From the NCBI GenBank assembly GCA_023362775.1, contig JALMGJ010000008.1, forward strand, positions 35,142,501 through 35,206,500: 64,000 bases of DNA, written 5' to 3'. The stretch comes from Charina bottae. Its lineage: Eukaryota; Chordata; Lepidosauria; Squamata; Charinaidae. A program made the translations under genes and the position numbers. Under the pieces are notes generated by a model. The model searched no databases. It was not told the origin of the DNA and saw only the letters and a list, made by a program, of their open reading frames with translations. This document shows, piece after piece, positions 43,688-53,900 of the stretch. Every line of letters starts with the position of its first letter. Positions within the stretch are counted from its first letter, which is position 1.

Positions 43688-43840
43688 TAGACCGCCCAGA
43701 GTCTACCACGGTAGAGATGGGCGGGGATAAATCCAAATAAATAAATAAACAAACAAACAAATAATAAATAAATAAATAAACCGCAAAATCACCAAATAAT
43801 AAAATAAATAAATAAATAAACAAACCGCAAAATCACCCAT
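43688..43840 (+). mobile_element. L2-like 3' end with duplicated AAAT/AAAC tail
   Basis: AGACCGCCCAGAGTC, GGTAGAGATGGGCGGGGATA, then AAAT and AAAC units. The tail block (AAATAAATAAATAAAC, CGCAAAATCACC) occurs twice, ending near 43793 and 43838, so the tail and some 3' flank were tandemly duplicated after insertion. Confidence 0.75.
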
Positions 43841-44277
43841 TCAAGCTTTTATTCATAATAAACTATTTCTGGTGAGATCTTCTCTACTCTTGCCTACCAT
43901 TATGAACACTTCCCATCAGATTTCCTTTTTGTAATTGCTCCGGATCATTTAAATTGGCCCTTATGGGCAATTCCGGGTCCTAAACACTTATAGTTCATTA
44001 TCTCACCAAAATCTCTTTAAACATCACTTTAAATGAGATGCAGAGACATTCAAACAAAGGACAGTGCTCCACAAAAAGTAGTCAGATTTTGGCTGTTAAA
44101 AATATCCACTAGGGATACATTTTATTTTAACATAATGATTCTAAACCTTTTAAAATATTTTCATGGTCTAATAAGGTTTTCCCAGGCATCCTGTAAACAA
44201 AACATCAGATCTGTTTTTCATTATCAGATCTGCATTTTATTATTTTTCATGATATGGTAGAGGTATTCTTGTTCTTG
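43841..44277. other. Unannotated AT-rich sequence
   Basis: Nothing recognisable. Confidence 0.5.
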
Positions 44278-44795
44278 GGAGCCAGTTTGGTCTAGTGGTT
44301 AGGGCATAGGCTGACCATACGTCCCGGTCATGCGGATCGGGGGCGGGGTTTGCAGGCGGGAGCCAATTGCATGGATCGGGGGGGCAGGGTTTGCAGGCGG
44401 GAGCCAATCGCGTGGACCGAGGGGTGGGGACCCCTGTCTTTTTCATGAATACGGAATATTACATAAGACCCCATCCTGTTTTGCCATCCCAATGTCCCGT
44501 TTTTGTCACAAGGAAATATGGTCAGCCTATTAGGGCATCAAGCTAGAAATTGGGAGACTGTGAGTTCTAGTCCTGCCTTAGGCACAAAGCCAGCTGGGTG
44601 ACCTTGGGACAGTCCCTCTCTCTCAGCCCTAGGAAGGAGGCAATGGCAAACCACTTCCGAAAAACCTTGCCAAGAAAACTGCAGGGACTGGGGGGGGGGG
44701 ATATTGTTTTTTGCTGTTTTTGACTTGCTATGAGCCATCCAGAGTTATGGTTCATAATGAGGAGCCATATAAGTCTCACAAACAAACAAACAAAC
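44278..44795 (+). mobile_element. tRNA-derived SINE, split by a hAT-type MITE
   Basis: Left part GGAGCCAGTTTGGTCTAGTG to 44306, then the MITE, then the SINE continues from 44538 (CAAGCTAGAAATTGGGAGAC, GAGTTCTAGTCCTGCC, CAGCCCTAGGAAGGAGGC, CCTTGCCAAGAAAACTGCAGG). A G run (44691-44700), an ATGAGCCATCCAGAG segment and CAAA units finish it near 44795. Same subfamily as the copy at 24.9 kb. Confidence 0.85.
44307..44529. mobile_element. 223-bp hAT-type MITE with 8-bp target duplication
   Basis: Ends TAGGCTGACCATA and TATGGTCAGCCTA are perfect 13-bp inverted repeats. The SINE sequence TTAGGGCA is duplicated at 44299-44306 and 44530-44537, the 8-bp length expected of hAT transposases. The interior is GC-rich and contains a near-perfect tandem duplication of a unit of about 50 bases (GGTTTGCAGGCGGGAGCCAA occurs twice). 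No transposase; it depends on an autonomous hAT element elsewhere. Confidence 0.85.
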
Positions 44796-44985
44796 ATAGT
44801 TTTCTCATGAGTACCATGCACCACGACTTAAATGAAAGAAGCAAAATTGTACTATTTGCTGATTGGTCTGCTTGAGGTGTCTGTCTTTTGTGGTAAGACA
44901 GTCTATGCTTTCTTCTTTAAAAAGGCAATAATATTTGTGGTGGCCATGAGAAAACAAAATTAACATTCCACTGTGAAATCCCAAA

Positions 44986-45062
44986 CCTTCCTTCCTTCCT
45001 TCCTTCCTTCCTTCCTTCCTTCCTTCCTTCCTTCCTTCCTTCCTTCCTTCCTTCCTTCCTTT
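44986..45062. repeat. (TTCC)n microsatellite
   Basis: About 76 bases of perfect TTCC, an all-pyrimidine tract. The KEGR-repeat frame on the minus strand is its translation. Confidence 0.95.
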
Positions 45063-45943
45063 CAAATTTAGCCACCACCCATCTCACTCAAAGAGCAGCA
45101 ATGGTACCTCATTCAGCCAAAGGTGAAGTTTTAATTTAAAACTGTAATTAATTGTATTTAATTACTATTATTTATTAATATTTAATTATCAATCATTAGT
45201 TTCACTTATGTTTTATTAGGCAAGATGCCTGGGGGAGAATACATGGCTGATATTAAAGCAATAGTAGGTGAAGTAATATGTACCTGGAAGTTCTCTATCT
45301 CTCCGTCCAACAATGTATGTTGGTACCCAAATTCAGCTACATTTCTTCATTTTTAAAAATCTAACCATCCTTTTAGTTTTCCTTCCTTTATTAATATTTT
45401 TCATCATTAATTGTGTTATTGCTTCTTTGGGATAAAAAAAGAAAGACACTGGATTGAAATTATTCTTGAGGCAAGTGATGAACAAAATAAATTACATTTT
45501 GTCTCATAGTCCTAATTTTCAGCTGCTCTCATCTCCCATTTGCACCAATGATTTAAAGGATTAATTTTACTGAGACTGAACATGAGCTATATTGCTTAGA
45601 TATGAGACTCTAAACTTACGCATTTAAATAAAATGGACAGATTGAAATGAGTCGAACAGATGACAATAAATCTGAAAAACTTCTGCTCAGACAATTAAGA
45701 ATATCCAGTGAAAATTTCCTTATATCCAGCCCCTCCCCCAACATTATATAGAATGGCACAGTTAGAAAGTTTTACACCAATTTTACTTTGTAAATTATCA
45801 TCTTAAAAGAACTGGCTTTCAAAAGAAGGGAAGTTAATCCCTAAGGCTTGAACAGCTCCATATACTGTATGTGGTTGCTTGCTGTGAGAGCATTTGGCAG
45901 ACATTACTTTCACATACTTTCATTTGTTTCTGGGTAATGTATA
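45063..45943. other. Unannotated AT-rich sequence
   Basis: No gene or element recognised between the two inverted tetranucleotide tracts. Confidence 0.5.
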
Positions 45944-46040
45944 GAAGGAAGGAAGGAAGGAAGGAAGGAAGGAAGGAAGGAAGGAAGGAAGGAAGGAAGG
46001 AAGGAAGGAAGGAAGGAAGGAAGGAAGGAAGGAAGGAAGG
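45944..46040. repeat. (GGAA)n microsatellite
   Basis: 97 bases of perfect GGAA, all purine on the plus strand, and so inverted relative to the (TTCC)n tract at 44986-45062. Confidence 0.95.
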
Positions 46041-46224
46041 ACCAGCCTCCGCCACTAAGGTTTCCTTATTGTAGGATGGCATTACCAGCAGAGAAGAAAT
46101 CCATCTACAAAACTAACAAATAAAATAAAATGAGAGAACAAAATTAGATGTACAGTATCTCTAATATGTTCCACCTCCACAGTAAGGTCCTACTCCCATT
46201 AGAAGTAAGAGAGATGTGAGCCAG

Positions 46225-46480
46225 AAGTTTGGCCTTCTCTGTGGCAGCCTCAGATTGTAGAATACTCTGTTCCCAGAGCTATGGTTGGCTTTTTCCATTC
46301 TGAAGTTTTGAAAGGCACTGAAAATCCTTCCTTTTCAGCAGAACTTTGACCTGGAATGAGGAATTGTGGGCAACTGTTCAGTTGTATCATGGCTATGATT
46401 GTTTTAAAGCAGGTGTTAGGATTATTAGCTTTAACCCATATGCTGTCCAGAGCCTGTGTGGATTGGAATAACGTAAAACA
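46225..46480 (+). pseudogene. Ancient L2/CR1 ORF2 C-terminal remnant
   Basis: With one in-frame stop, 46225 on reads GLLCGSLRL-NTLFPELW, a decayed version of the AFSVAAPALWN-PPEIR block near the end of L2 ORF2, then a KALKILPF-like match to the KNLKTW block. Further on only scattered similarity remains (CCATATGCTGTCCAGAGCC near 46440 resembles the 3' UTR). It is much older than the other L2 copies. Confidence 0.5.
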
Positions 46481-47041
46481 AACAAAGCAAACAGATGCAC
46501 ATTTAATCATACTCAAATTTAAATAGAAATGCAATACTTCTCATTCTATAGTTTCATTTCAGATTCTATAAATTATATTTTCACATGAAGCTTCAAGTTC
46601 TTTTTTCTTCTTTTGTCTATGTTTATCTGGTCTTACGACTTCACAGCCCTTCTAACACTGCTACAGTGGCAATATTTTAGTTGACACAGTGGCCATGTTT
46701 AACATTTTTGGTGAGGGCAAGGGCTGCAGAGTGTGAGGAAAGGATCTAAATTTAGTAGGGCCATATCTCAAACATGAGTAGGACAAGGAGTTTGAAGGGA
46801 GGGATGCTTCTTTTCTTTAACCATGTTACATTAATTCTAGATTTATACTGCAGTTTTTGTGTTTTTCCTGCCTCAAGATGATAGAAACCATGACACCAGC
46901 TTCAGCAACTGTGAATAGTATGGGTTCCGGGGGGAGCACAAGATGAAGACCTCGGGTTGCCTGCTTCTGAAATATAAGTTGCCTTCAGACTGAGGAACCT
47001 ACCTATTTGGGAAATGCACTGCAAAATACACTAAATTGTAC

Positions 47042-47043
<2 letters not shown>
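46481..47043. other. Unannotated sequence
   Basis: Nothing recognisable. Confidence 0.5.
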
Positions 47044-47084
<41 letters not shown>

Positions 47085-47230
47085 TTCTATAACCACCCAT
47101 CTCCCCCTCAAGGAGGGACTCTTGGCGGTTCACAACACAATATCAACAAAATATAATAAAAACTATGATAAAAATAGAATTACAATAAATTACAATAAAA
47201 TAAAATAAAATAAAATCCAAGAGGCAGATA
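47044..47230 (-). mobile_element. L2-like 3' end, reversed, with (TTGA)n tail
   Basis: Nine or so TTGA units at 47044-47082, then ATAACCACCCATCTCCCCC and GAGGGACTCTTGGCGGTTCA, the complement of the L2 3' hairpin, and an A-rich stretch to about 47230. Confidence 0.7.
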
Positions 47231-49462
47231 GTTCTAAAGTGACGTTGACTATGATTATCACAAAGATGCACAATACATGGGCTGAAAAATCTAGAAGATG
47301 GGTACCTGGCAGAGTTGGAGTTCAACTGGATTTTTTTGCCACCCAAATATGGGCTGCTAATATTGGCAACTCTAAATTTCAAGAAGTCCTCCCTTGCTCT
47401 AACTCTAAATGCAATATCAGAATCAGAGAGAGGCAAATCCAGGCAGAATCACTAGGGTACCTGACCAACAGGAGTCAAGCAGGGGATTGTGGTTCACCAA
47501 CAACTGTGGTGCCGTATGTTGCAATTTCTTGGCTAAAAACAGTCCTTGCCAGCCTTTATTTGAATGCCCAGATGAAATATTTCCCCCCTTACTATGCAGT
47601 ATCAAGTCCTCTCAAGCTCAGTTTTACAGGAAGGAAAGGAAAAGAACTGCATAAATTTGAAAAAGAAAAGTTAACAGGACTTCCAGCTTTATATCCCAGG
47701 AGGTGCAGATGATATTCAATTTTTTTAAGCCTTGTTTGTTCTATGCTTATGTGATTGATGGCTTCCACTGAGTACCCGTTGGCAATGGGTAAGCAAATGT
47801 GAGTGCCAAAGTGAGCAAATTTTTCTGACCTGAATTTATCTGAGATCTAAGCGAATTAACTTGTGTTAAACAATGGCATGTTTGATGTGTCTATTTCGCC
47901 TTCCAGGTTTACAGCTCGACTTACTGACAGATGGAGTTTTTTGATCCCTGAATGTGAACCTCTCTTCCATGTCCTATTAAGGTTTCATAACACTGATTTA
48001 ATAATTTCTTTTTAACACTCTGCATGTAATCTTAGGCTCCTTCATACATTTTGGGAGAGACTGTAAGAGATTTGTAAAAAAAGAACCCTCTAATCCTTCA
48101 GTTTCTGCTGTTTATGGCCAGCAATGGCAATATGTAATTTTAGGATTCGTTAAGATATTTATTCAACCTGCCTAATTATTCTTTTTTTTTCTTTATGATA
48201 CATGATGGTGGATTGTTGGGAATCTGAGCCTCATTACTTAGGATTCTGCTAATTAGCTATAACATATTTATAGGAAGAAGTGTTAGGGGAAAATATAGAA
48301 GGAGACTTAATGCACCTATAACAGATTAAATATTTTTAAATATGGCTAGTACAAGCATGGTTATTCATTTTGTTGTTGTTGAAAACCTGCCTTTTGACTG
48401 AACAACCAATTAGTTATCCAAGTTTAATATCCAGAAGTGACTGTTTTTAAAGGAAAGCTCAACTTTTATATTTTTCTTCTCTTCTTCCCTTTTAGGTGAC
48501 TTATCAGACCAGAAAAACAAACCACTTTTAGCTGACTTATCAGACCACATAAACAAACCAATCTCTTTGGCTATAGGCATCCACTAGAAACCCCAATGAT
48601 ATTCCACACATGATTATCTCATTAAAGAAATTAATGCAGATAAGGTAATTGGTATTAGTTGCTCATGACAGGAACGTATAGTATGTAATTTGCAACACTT
48701 ATACAATGGCATCATGACATGTGTGATGTCACTCCCGCCCCCACATGGATGCCTATAGCCTAAGAGAGTGGTTTGTTTTGGAAGATACTTGTCCTGGTGA
48801 GGAAGTATATTAGTGTGTGTTGTAAGAATGAAGCTGCTCTTTTGGCTAAAACTTACACATGGAATTGGCAGAGCTGGGTGCTGAAGTGACTATTGTCATT
48901 GTGCCATGGTTTGAATTTGTAACTTTTTGAATGAAATCTGTAGGTCCTGACACTAAGATATGGTCCATCCAATTATGGAGATTGAATGGAAAAAAACAAC
49001 ACCTGGGTGTGGAGAACAATGCATTGCTTATGACTATGCCTTCTGAAAAGTTACTTTATGTGATGGAAGTAAGCTTGTTTCAAGAAACCCAGACCTGCTA
49101 CTAGGCAGAGTAAGGCAGTTGTTTCAGGTAGTATGTGTTGAGAGTCAGTCCACCTAGCATTCCAAAAATTAAGCTGCTGCCATTCCATATGGTGAACACT
49201 GCCCCATGGCTAATATCACAGTCTGGTTGTACACAGAATGAGAGAGGGCACATGCTTGTACTTTAGCATGGGCAGCAAATGCCCTAGTCCAGCTCTGGCA
49301 TATCAGACTTCCCTAATGTTAATCCCCCTCTCATGTCTTCTTCTCACAATAACCTTGTGAGCTAGGTTAGACTGCAAGGGAGAATTTGAGTCATCTGGTG
49401 GGCTTCATGATTGAGTGGGAATTTGAATTTGCTTTCTTTGCTCCTAATCTGACTGCTATAAT
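47231..49462. other. Unannotated sequence with one motif-less long frame
   Basis: A 157-codon open frame at 47239-47712 shows no domain. At 48494-48546 the words AGGTGACTTATCAGACCA and AGCTGACTTATCAGACCA, each followed by AAACAAACCA, form a 42-base imperfect direct repeat. No gene recognised. Confidence 0.4.
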
Positions 49463-49510
49463 ATGTATGTATGTATGTATGTACCTATGTACCTATGTAT
49501 GTATGTATGT
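49463..49510. repeat. (TATG)n microsatellite
   Basis: TATG units interrupted by two TACC variants. Confidence 0.9.
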
Positions 49511-50370
49511 TGTCTCTGTTTATGGATCAAGTCCTTTGTTTGCAATCTTGATTGCAGAATGCACAGTCTTGGGCAATACGGCTTTATGCAACCCATTTTG
49601 CTTGACTTGTATCAATACAAAATGTGCTAAATGGCATCTCATGTCATCACTTACATCTACTTGAGGAAGTACAGTGTCTCCACTGGACTACAGCCTGCAT
49701 GTTTTCCTAGACAGAATTACACAGCTCTTACTCAGTGTTGCTGTACTATTTTTCCATTCAATCTCTGTAATTTAGTGGTAGGACCTATAGATTTCATTGA
49801 AAAAGCTACAGACAAAAGAAGACTTTAGAGTCACAGCTTTCAATAAATTAAATTATATCCTCCAACTGAAATTAGTTAATAAATGGGCAACAAGAATAGA
49901 GCTGTTAACACTTAATATATATTTCATAATGATAGTTAATAGGACAAGCAATTCATTTAATCTAAAATAGAAAATATGGGGGAAATTTACATGCTATTTG
50001 AGCATTAGTAAATTAGACACATTTATTGCATTTAAACCATCACAAAAGGATTGCAATTTCAGTGAATGTTCTCATATATATATATATATATGAGAATAAT
50101 ATCAGGGTGATTGTCCTAATAAATTTAAAGAGGGATTGTATGAGAAAATATAAATCTCATTTATTAAATCTTTTATTAAAGCTCTTTTTAGGGGTTGTTA
50201 GTAGCATGCCTTTAAGAACATATGCCCAGTGCTGGTGGTTTTTCTTCTAAATAGAGCATAGACTCTACTGTTTTTGCTCTATTATCATTGATATCATTGA
50301 TGGCATATTCAATACTTTCTGGCCATAAACTAATTCCACTTAACCATTGGATTCTATTCGACCTGGTAAT
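49511..50370. other. Unannotated sequence with a TA palindrome
   Basis: CTCATATATATATATATATATGAG at 50071-50094 is a perfect palindrome built on a TA run. Nothing else recognised. Confidence 0.5.
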
Positions 50371-50590
50371 CTGAGGGACTGTCTGTCTCCAGGTCCCATA
50401 AATTAAATAATTCCATCTACCAGGACTTAGGCAGCGCACCTTCTCTGTTGCAGTACCTGCCCTCTGGAACAGCATTCCCCCAGAGATTCATATGGTTCCC
50501 ACCTCAAGCTGTTTCAGAAGTAGTTAAAAATGTGGCTGTGCTCCCAGAATTGGGGTTAGGGTGGATGGCGTTCAGTAAAAAAATAAATCT
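50371..50590 (+). pseudogene. Decayed L2 ORF2 C-terminal fragment
   Basis: Plus-strand peptide with frameshifts: RQRTFSVAVPALWNSIPPEIH, then MVPTSSCFR and SVKNVAV, corresponding to the RRAFSAVAPALWN-PPEIR and FRKNLKTW blocks of the L2 copy at 62.7 kb. It is probably the coding side of the L2 tail found at 50980-51058, with about 390 bases of other sequence between. Confidence 0.6.
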
Positions 50591-50888
50591 TTTTTTTAAA
50601 AGACAATTTTCTGTAAAGGAAAGTATAAATTGAAGCAAATTGCCATCCTCTATCCTACTAAACAAAATATTACACAGAAATAGTTCCATCTATAGCCTTG
50701 TAAAACTTGATATTGTTTGACTTAAGTCAGGAGAGACATTTTACATATACCTTTCTGAAAAGTTAGTATTAAAGAAGATAGTTTAAATTATGTTAATGGG
50801 TCACACATTTCTTGTTTAGAGATATTTCATCTCCAGAAGAAGAACAGTTCAGGAGACCTAGCTGATGAATTTTGCTCATAGGCAGCAG

Positions 50889-50902
50889 TGGGGGGGGGGG
50901 GG
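50889..50902. repeat. Poly(G) run
   Basis: Fourteen consecutive G; liable to polymerase slippage and sequencing error. Confidence 0.9.
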
Positions 50903-50979
50903 GAAGGACTCCAAAATCAGTTAATATTGCATTACTGGATCTTAAGTATATCAAAGTTTGGTGACTTTATCTGTCCATG

Positions 50980-51058
50980 AAATGTACCGCTCAGAGTCCC
51001 CTTTGGGGGAGATGGTGCGATAATAGAAGTTAAAGTATAAATCAATCAATCAATCTAT
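50980..51058 (+). mobile_element. L2-like 3' end with AATC tail
   Basis: GTACCGCTCAGAGTCCCCTT and TGGGGGAGATGGTGCGATAA, then ATAAATCAATCAATC. Confidence 0.7.
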
Positions 51059-51647
51059 GGGGAATGAAATAATAGTATGTTTGAGGAAGATTTCCTTATT
51101 ATAGACAAAGGATAAAATTATCCTGTATTTTTCCCTGCTTAGGGAAAAACAGAGTTCTTATCAATCTTCCCCCAAAATACCTGTGTAGGCAATTGAAATA
51201 AGGGCACCTTAGGATAGTTTCCACAATGCTGTGCATCCCCCAGTGTCATTCACACTGGTACAGTTTGTGAACTGCAGGGTAGGAAGTGATGTGGTGTGAC
51301 AGATGACCAGCATCTCCAATTAAGATGCAAAAGGCTGGAGAAACCCATAAGCAGACACATTCCTCCTGACTCAGAGACATGCAGGAAAAATGGAATCACA
51401 CATCTGGAGATTGCAGACCAGCCCCAGGTTTTGGCTGATTGTAATGAACTGTTGTGGTTCACTGACATTTCTGTACAAACAATGGGTGTGTTTTCAGGGC
51501 AAGAATGGAGCTTTTCCTGTTCTTCATCAAAGCCACAATCAAATAGGTCCCATGCGACTGAACAACAACAACAACAAAAATAGAATTTTGAATCAGTAAT
51601 ACCCACTTCCTCTGCATTAAATGCAGGCTGAGGTAAAATTAAAAGTT
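51059..51647. other. Unannotated sequence
   Basis: Overlapping open frames on both strands near 51250-51606 share no motif with known families. An ACA run at 51563-51578 is too short to call an element. Confidence 0.45.
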
Positions 51648-51657
51648 TTCATTTCTT

Positions 51658-52091
51658 GTTGTTGTTGTTGTTCAGTCGTTCAGTCGTGTCCGACTCTTCG
51701 TGACCTCATGGACCATAGCACGCCAGGCCTTCCTGTCCTCCACTGTCTCTCGGAGTTTACTCAAATTCATGTTCATTACATCGGTGATGCTATCTAACCA
51801 TCTCATCCTCTGCCGTCCCCTTCTCCTTTTGCCCTCAGTCTTTCCCAGCATCAGGGTCTTTTCCAGTGAGTCCTCTCTTCTCATTAGGTGGCCAAAGTAT
51901 TTGAGCTTCAGCTTCAGCATCTGTCCTTCCAATGAGCAGTCAGGGTTGATTTCCTTTAGGATTGACTGGTTTGACCTCCTTGCAGTCCAAGGGACTCTCA
52001 AGAGTCTTCTCCAGCACCACAGCTCGAAAGCATCAATTCTTCGGCGCTCAGCCTTCCTTATGGTCCAACTCTCACAGCCATACATTGCTAC
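51658..52091 (-). mobile_element. Bov-B LINE 3' end with 10-bp target duplication
   Basis: A 434-bp minus-strand copy. TTCATTTCTT flanks both sides (51648-51657 and 52092-52101). The 137-codon frame 52085-51672 is fully open: YGCESWTIRKAERRRIDAFELWC, WCWRRLLRVPWTARRSNQSIL, GKRRRGRQRMRWLDSITDVMN and VHEVTKSRTRLND, the natural C terminus. The tail is TTGTTGTTG on the plus strand. Perfect duplication and intact frame mark it as the youngest Bov-B copy here. It codes only for the C-terminal region beyond the RT. Confidence 0.95.
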
Positions 52092-52101
52092 TTCATTTCT
52101 T

Positions 52102-52670
52102 ACTTACACATATTTATAAGAAAGATGAAATTAATGGTTACCAAAGATATGAGCTTTGCTTACAGTTTTTCTACAGGTTAATCTGATTGATAACAGAATG
52201 TATGTTCTGGATTGTCAGAAACATCAAAAACTCAACTCCTTTTCAAAATCAGACTTCCCATAAATACAAAACAGTCCTCCCAAACCAGAGTACTCTTAAA
52301 GAACAAGAATTTTCTCTCAAGATGTAACCACCCTTTTAATCAATCTTACGGCAGGCTCTGATCAGTCTTCTCACCCTTGACCTCTCACTATTAATTGATC
52401 CATATTCATATTTATTAACTTCCACTGTGCTTTGACAGATGTTAATGTCATCCAGTTTTCAGTGAGACCTCTTTATAACCTGCCTTGTAAGTAATACCTG
52501 GAAATTTCATATTTTTGACTATAGCTAAAACTAAGTTGCTAATGTTTCCTGTCCCATGTAGTATCACATACTGTGTCTCAGCAAAAGTTCAGTGAGGCTG
52601 AAGTATGAAATCTCCTCAACCATGTATCCTTTATGTCAGGGACTTTCTACATGACAAATGTACTTCTCCA
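52102..52670. other. Unannotated sequence
   Basis: Nothing recognisable. Confidence 0.5.
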
Positions 52671-53000
52671 GGGGCGTGGTGCTTCAGCGGGTAAGTTCGG
52701 TGGTTGATCGGAAGATTGCAAGTTTGGAGGTTCGAATCCCTAGCCCCGCGTGATGGAGTGAGCTCCCGCACTAGCCCCAGCTCTTGCCAACTTAGCAATT
52801 CAAAAGCATGCAAATGCAAGTAGATTAATAGGTACCACTTCAGTGGGTAGGTAACAGTGTTCCGCGTGCGTCATGCTGGCCACATGACCATGGAAGCGTC
52901 TTCGGACAGCGCTGGCTCTTGGGCTAACAAACGAAGATGAGCACCAGCCCCTAGAGTCGGACACGACTGCACAAATGTGCGGGGGGAACCTTTACCTTTT
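52671..53000 (+). mobile_element. Sauria SINE, complete copy
   Basis: 330 bp. tRNA-like head GGGGCGTGGTGCTTCAGCGG with an exact box B GGTTCGAATCC (52729-52739), a body with CTCTTGCCAACTTAGCAATT and GTGCGTCATGCTGGCCACAT, and a 3' end CCTAGAGTCGGACACGACTG shared with Bov-B, finishing in AACCTTTACCTTTTT. This is the squamate SINE family mobilised by Bov-B. The A box word TTCAGCGGGTAAGT has changed from the usual CTCAGCGGGT. Confidence 0.9.
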
Positions 53001-53697
53001 TATAGCCCTTCCAATCTTTTCTAGAGATTTGTGTGTCCTTTGTATTATCAGCAGAAGTTGACTTCCTTTTTTGAACTTTCCAAGATTCCCTCTACTACTG
53101 AGCACAATGCACCTGGTTGGATTGCTTCAGTTTTTAGCAAGGGCTCAGCAGCATCACATTTATTCAGTACTGAGGCAATTTACCTTACCCTTAGCTATGC
53201 AACAGCTGGGATTTACTTTCATAAACAGAAGTTTTAATCTTGGCAGAATCAGTTTTGCTTCATTTGCGATAGTCCCTCACAGGTCTTTTTCTCTGTCTGA
53301 AAACAAATGGGAATGAAACACCTGGTGCCTGTCATGACACAGGAATGCATTTCTGGCAATGGCATAAATCTATACCTAGAGATTTAGTATTATAATGGCA
53401 TATGGAGCATTCAAATGCTAGGTTTTTCTGTTCACAAGAGAGTTACAATACTTTATCTCTTATAATTTGATATGAATATCTGGCAAACTTTTTCAGACAA
53501 TAACAATGGAAAAAGTGCTGCATTTCTCATACTCAAGGATGGGAAAACCACACTGCCTCAGTGGGTCTCCATTGTCTCTCTATTTCTTCATAATCACAGC
53601 ATCTATAAAACCTCCCAGAATGCAAATTCATCTTATCCAAACTAATATAACTCAGTGTGCATGAATGCAAAATTAGTTAATTCCACTAAGTCTTAGG
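53001..53697. other. Unannotated sequence
   Basis: Nothing recognisable; the open frames near 53031-53316 have no motif. Confidence 0.5.
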
Positions 53698-53765
53698 GCA
53701 GAGTTTCTTAACCATTTTTGTGCCATGGACCCCGTTGATATATAAATTGTAAAACAAAGGAAACA
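53698..53765 (+). mobile_element. Possible hAT-type MITE left end
   Basis: CAGAGTTTCTTAACCATTTT followed by GTGCCATGGACCCCG is a phrase common at hAT-derived repeat ends. The right end was not found. Confidence 0.35.
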
Positions 53766-53825
53766 GTTATGCTCAGATATAGTTATCAACATTTTTAAAA
53801 ATAGCAAATATATAATATGGTAATA

Positions 53826-53900
53826 CAGCCACTCCTCATTTAGCGCTACCTTGTTTAGTGACTGTTTGCAAATACGACGGCAATTTTAAAAAAAAATTCC
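53826..53900 (+). mobile_element. Possible pogo/mariner-type MITE left end
   Basis: After a TA, CAGCCACTCCTCATTTAGCG resembles the left end of the MITE at 7496 (CAGGTAGTCCTTGGTTAATG). No right end was recognised. Confidence 0.35.

Noticed and set aside
44805..45065. KEGR-repeat protein frame (also at 45871-46074, with FLPS on the other strand at 45834-46082)
   Set aside because: Direct translation of the TTCC/GGAA microsatellites.
47239..47712. 157-codon open frame
   Set aside because: No motif, and overlapping open frames of similar length on both strands suggest locally low stop density, not selection.
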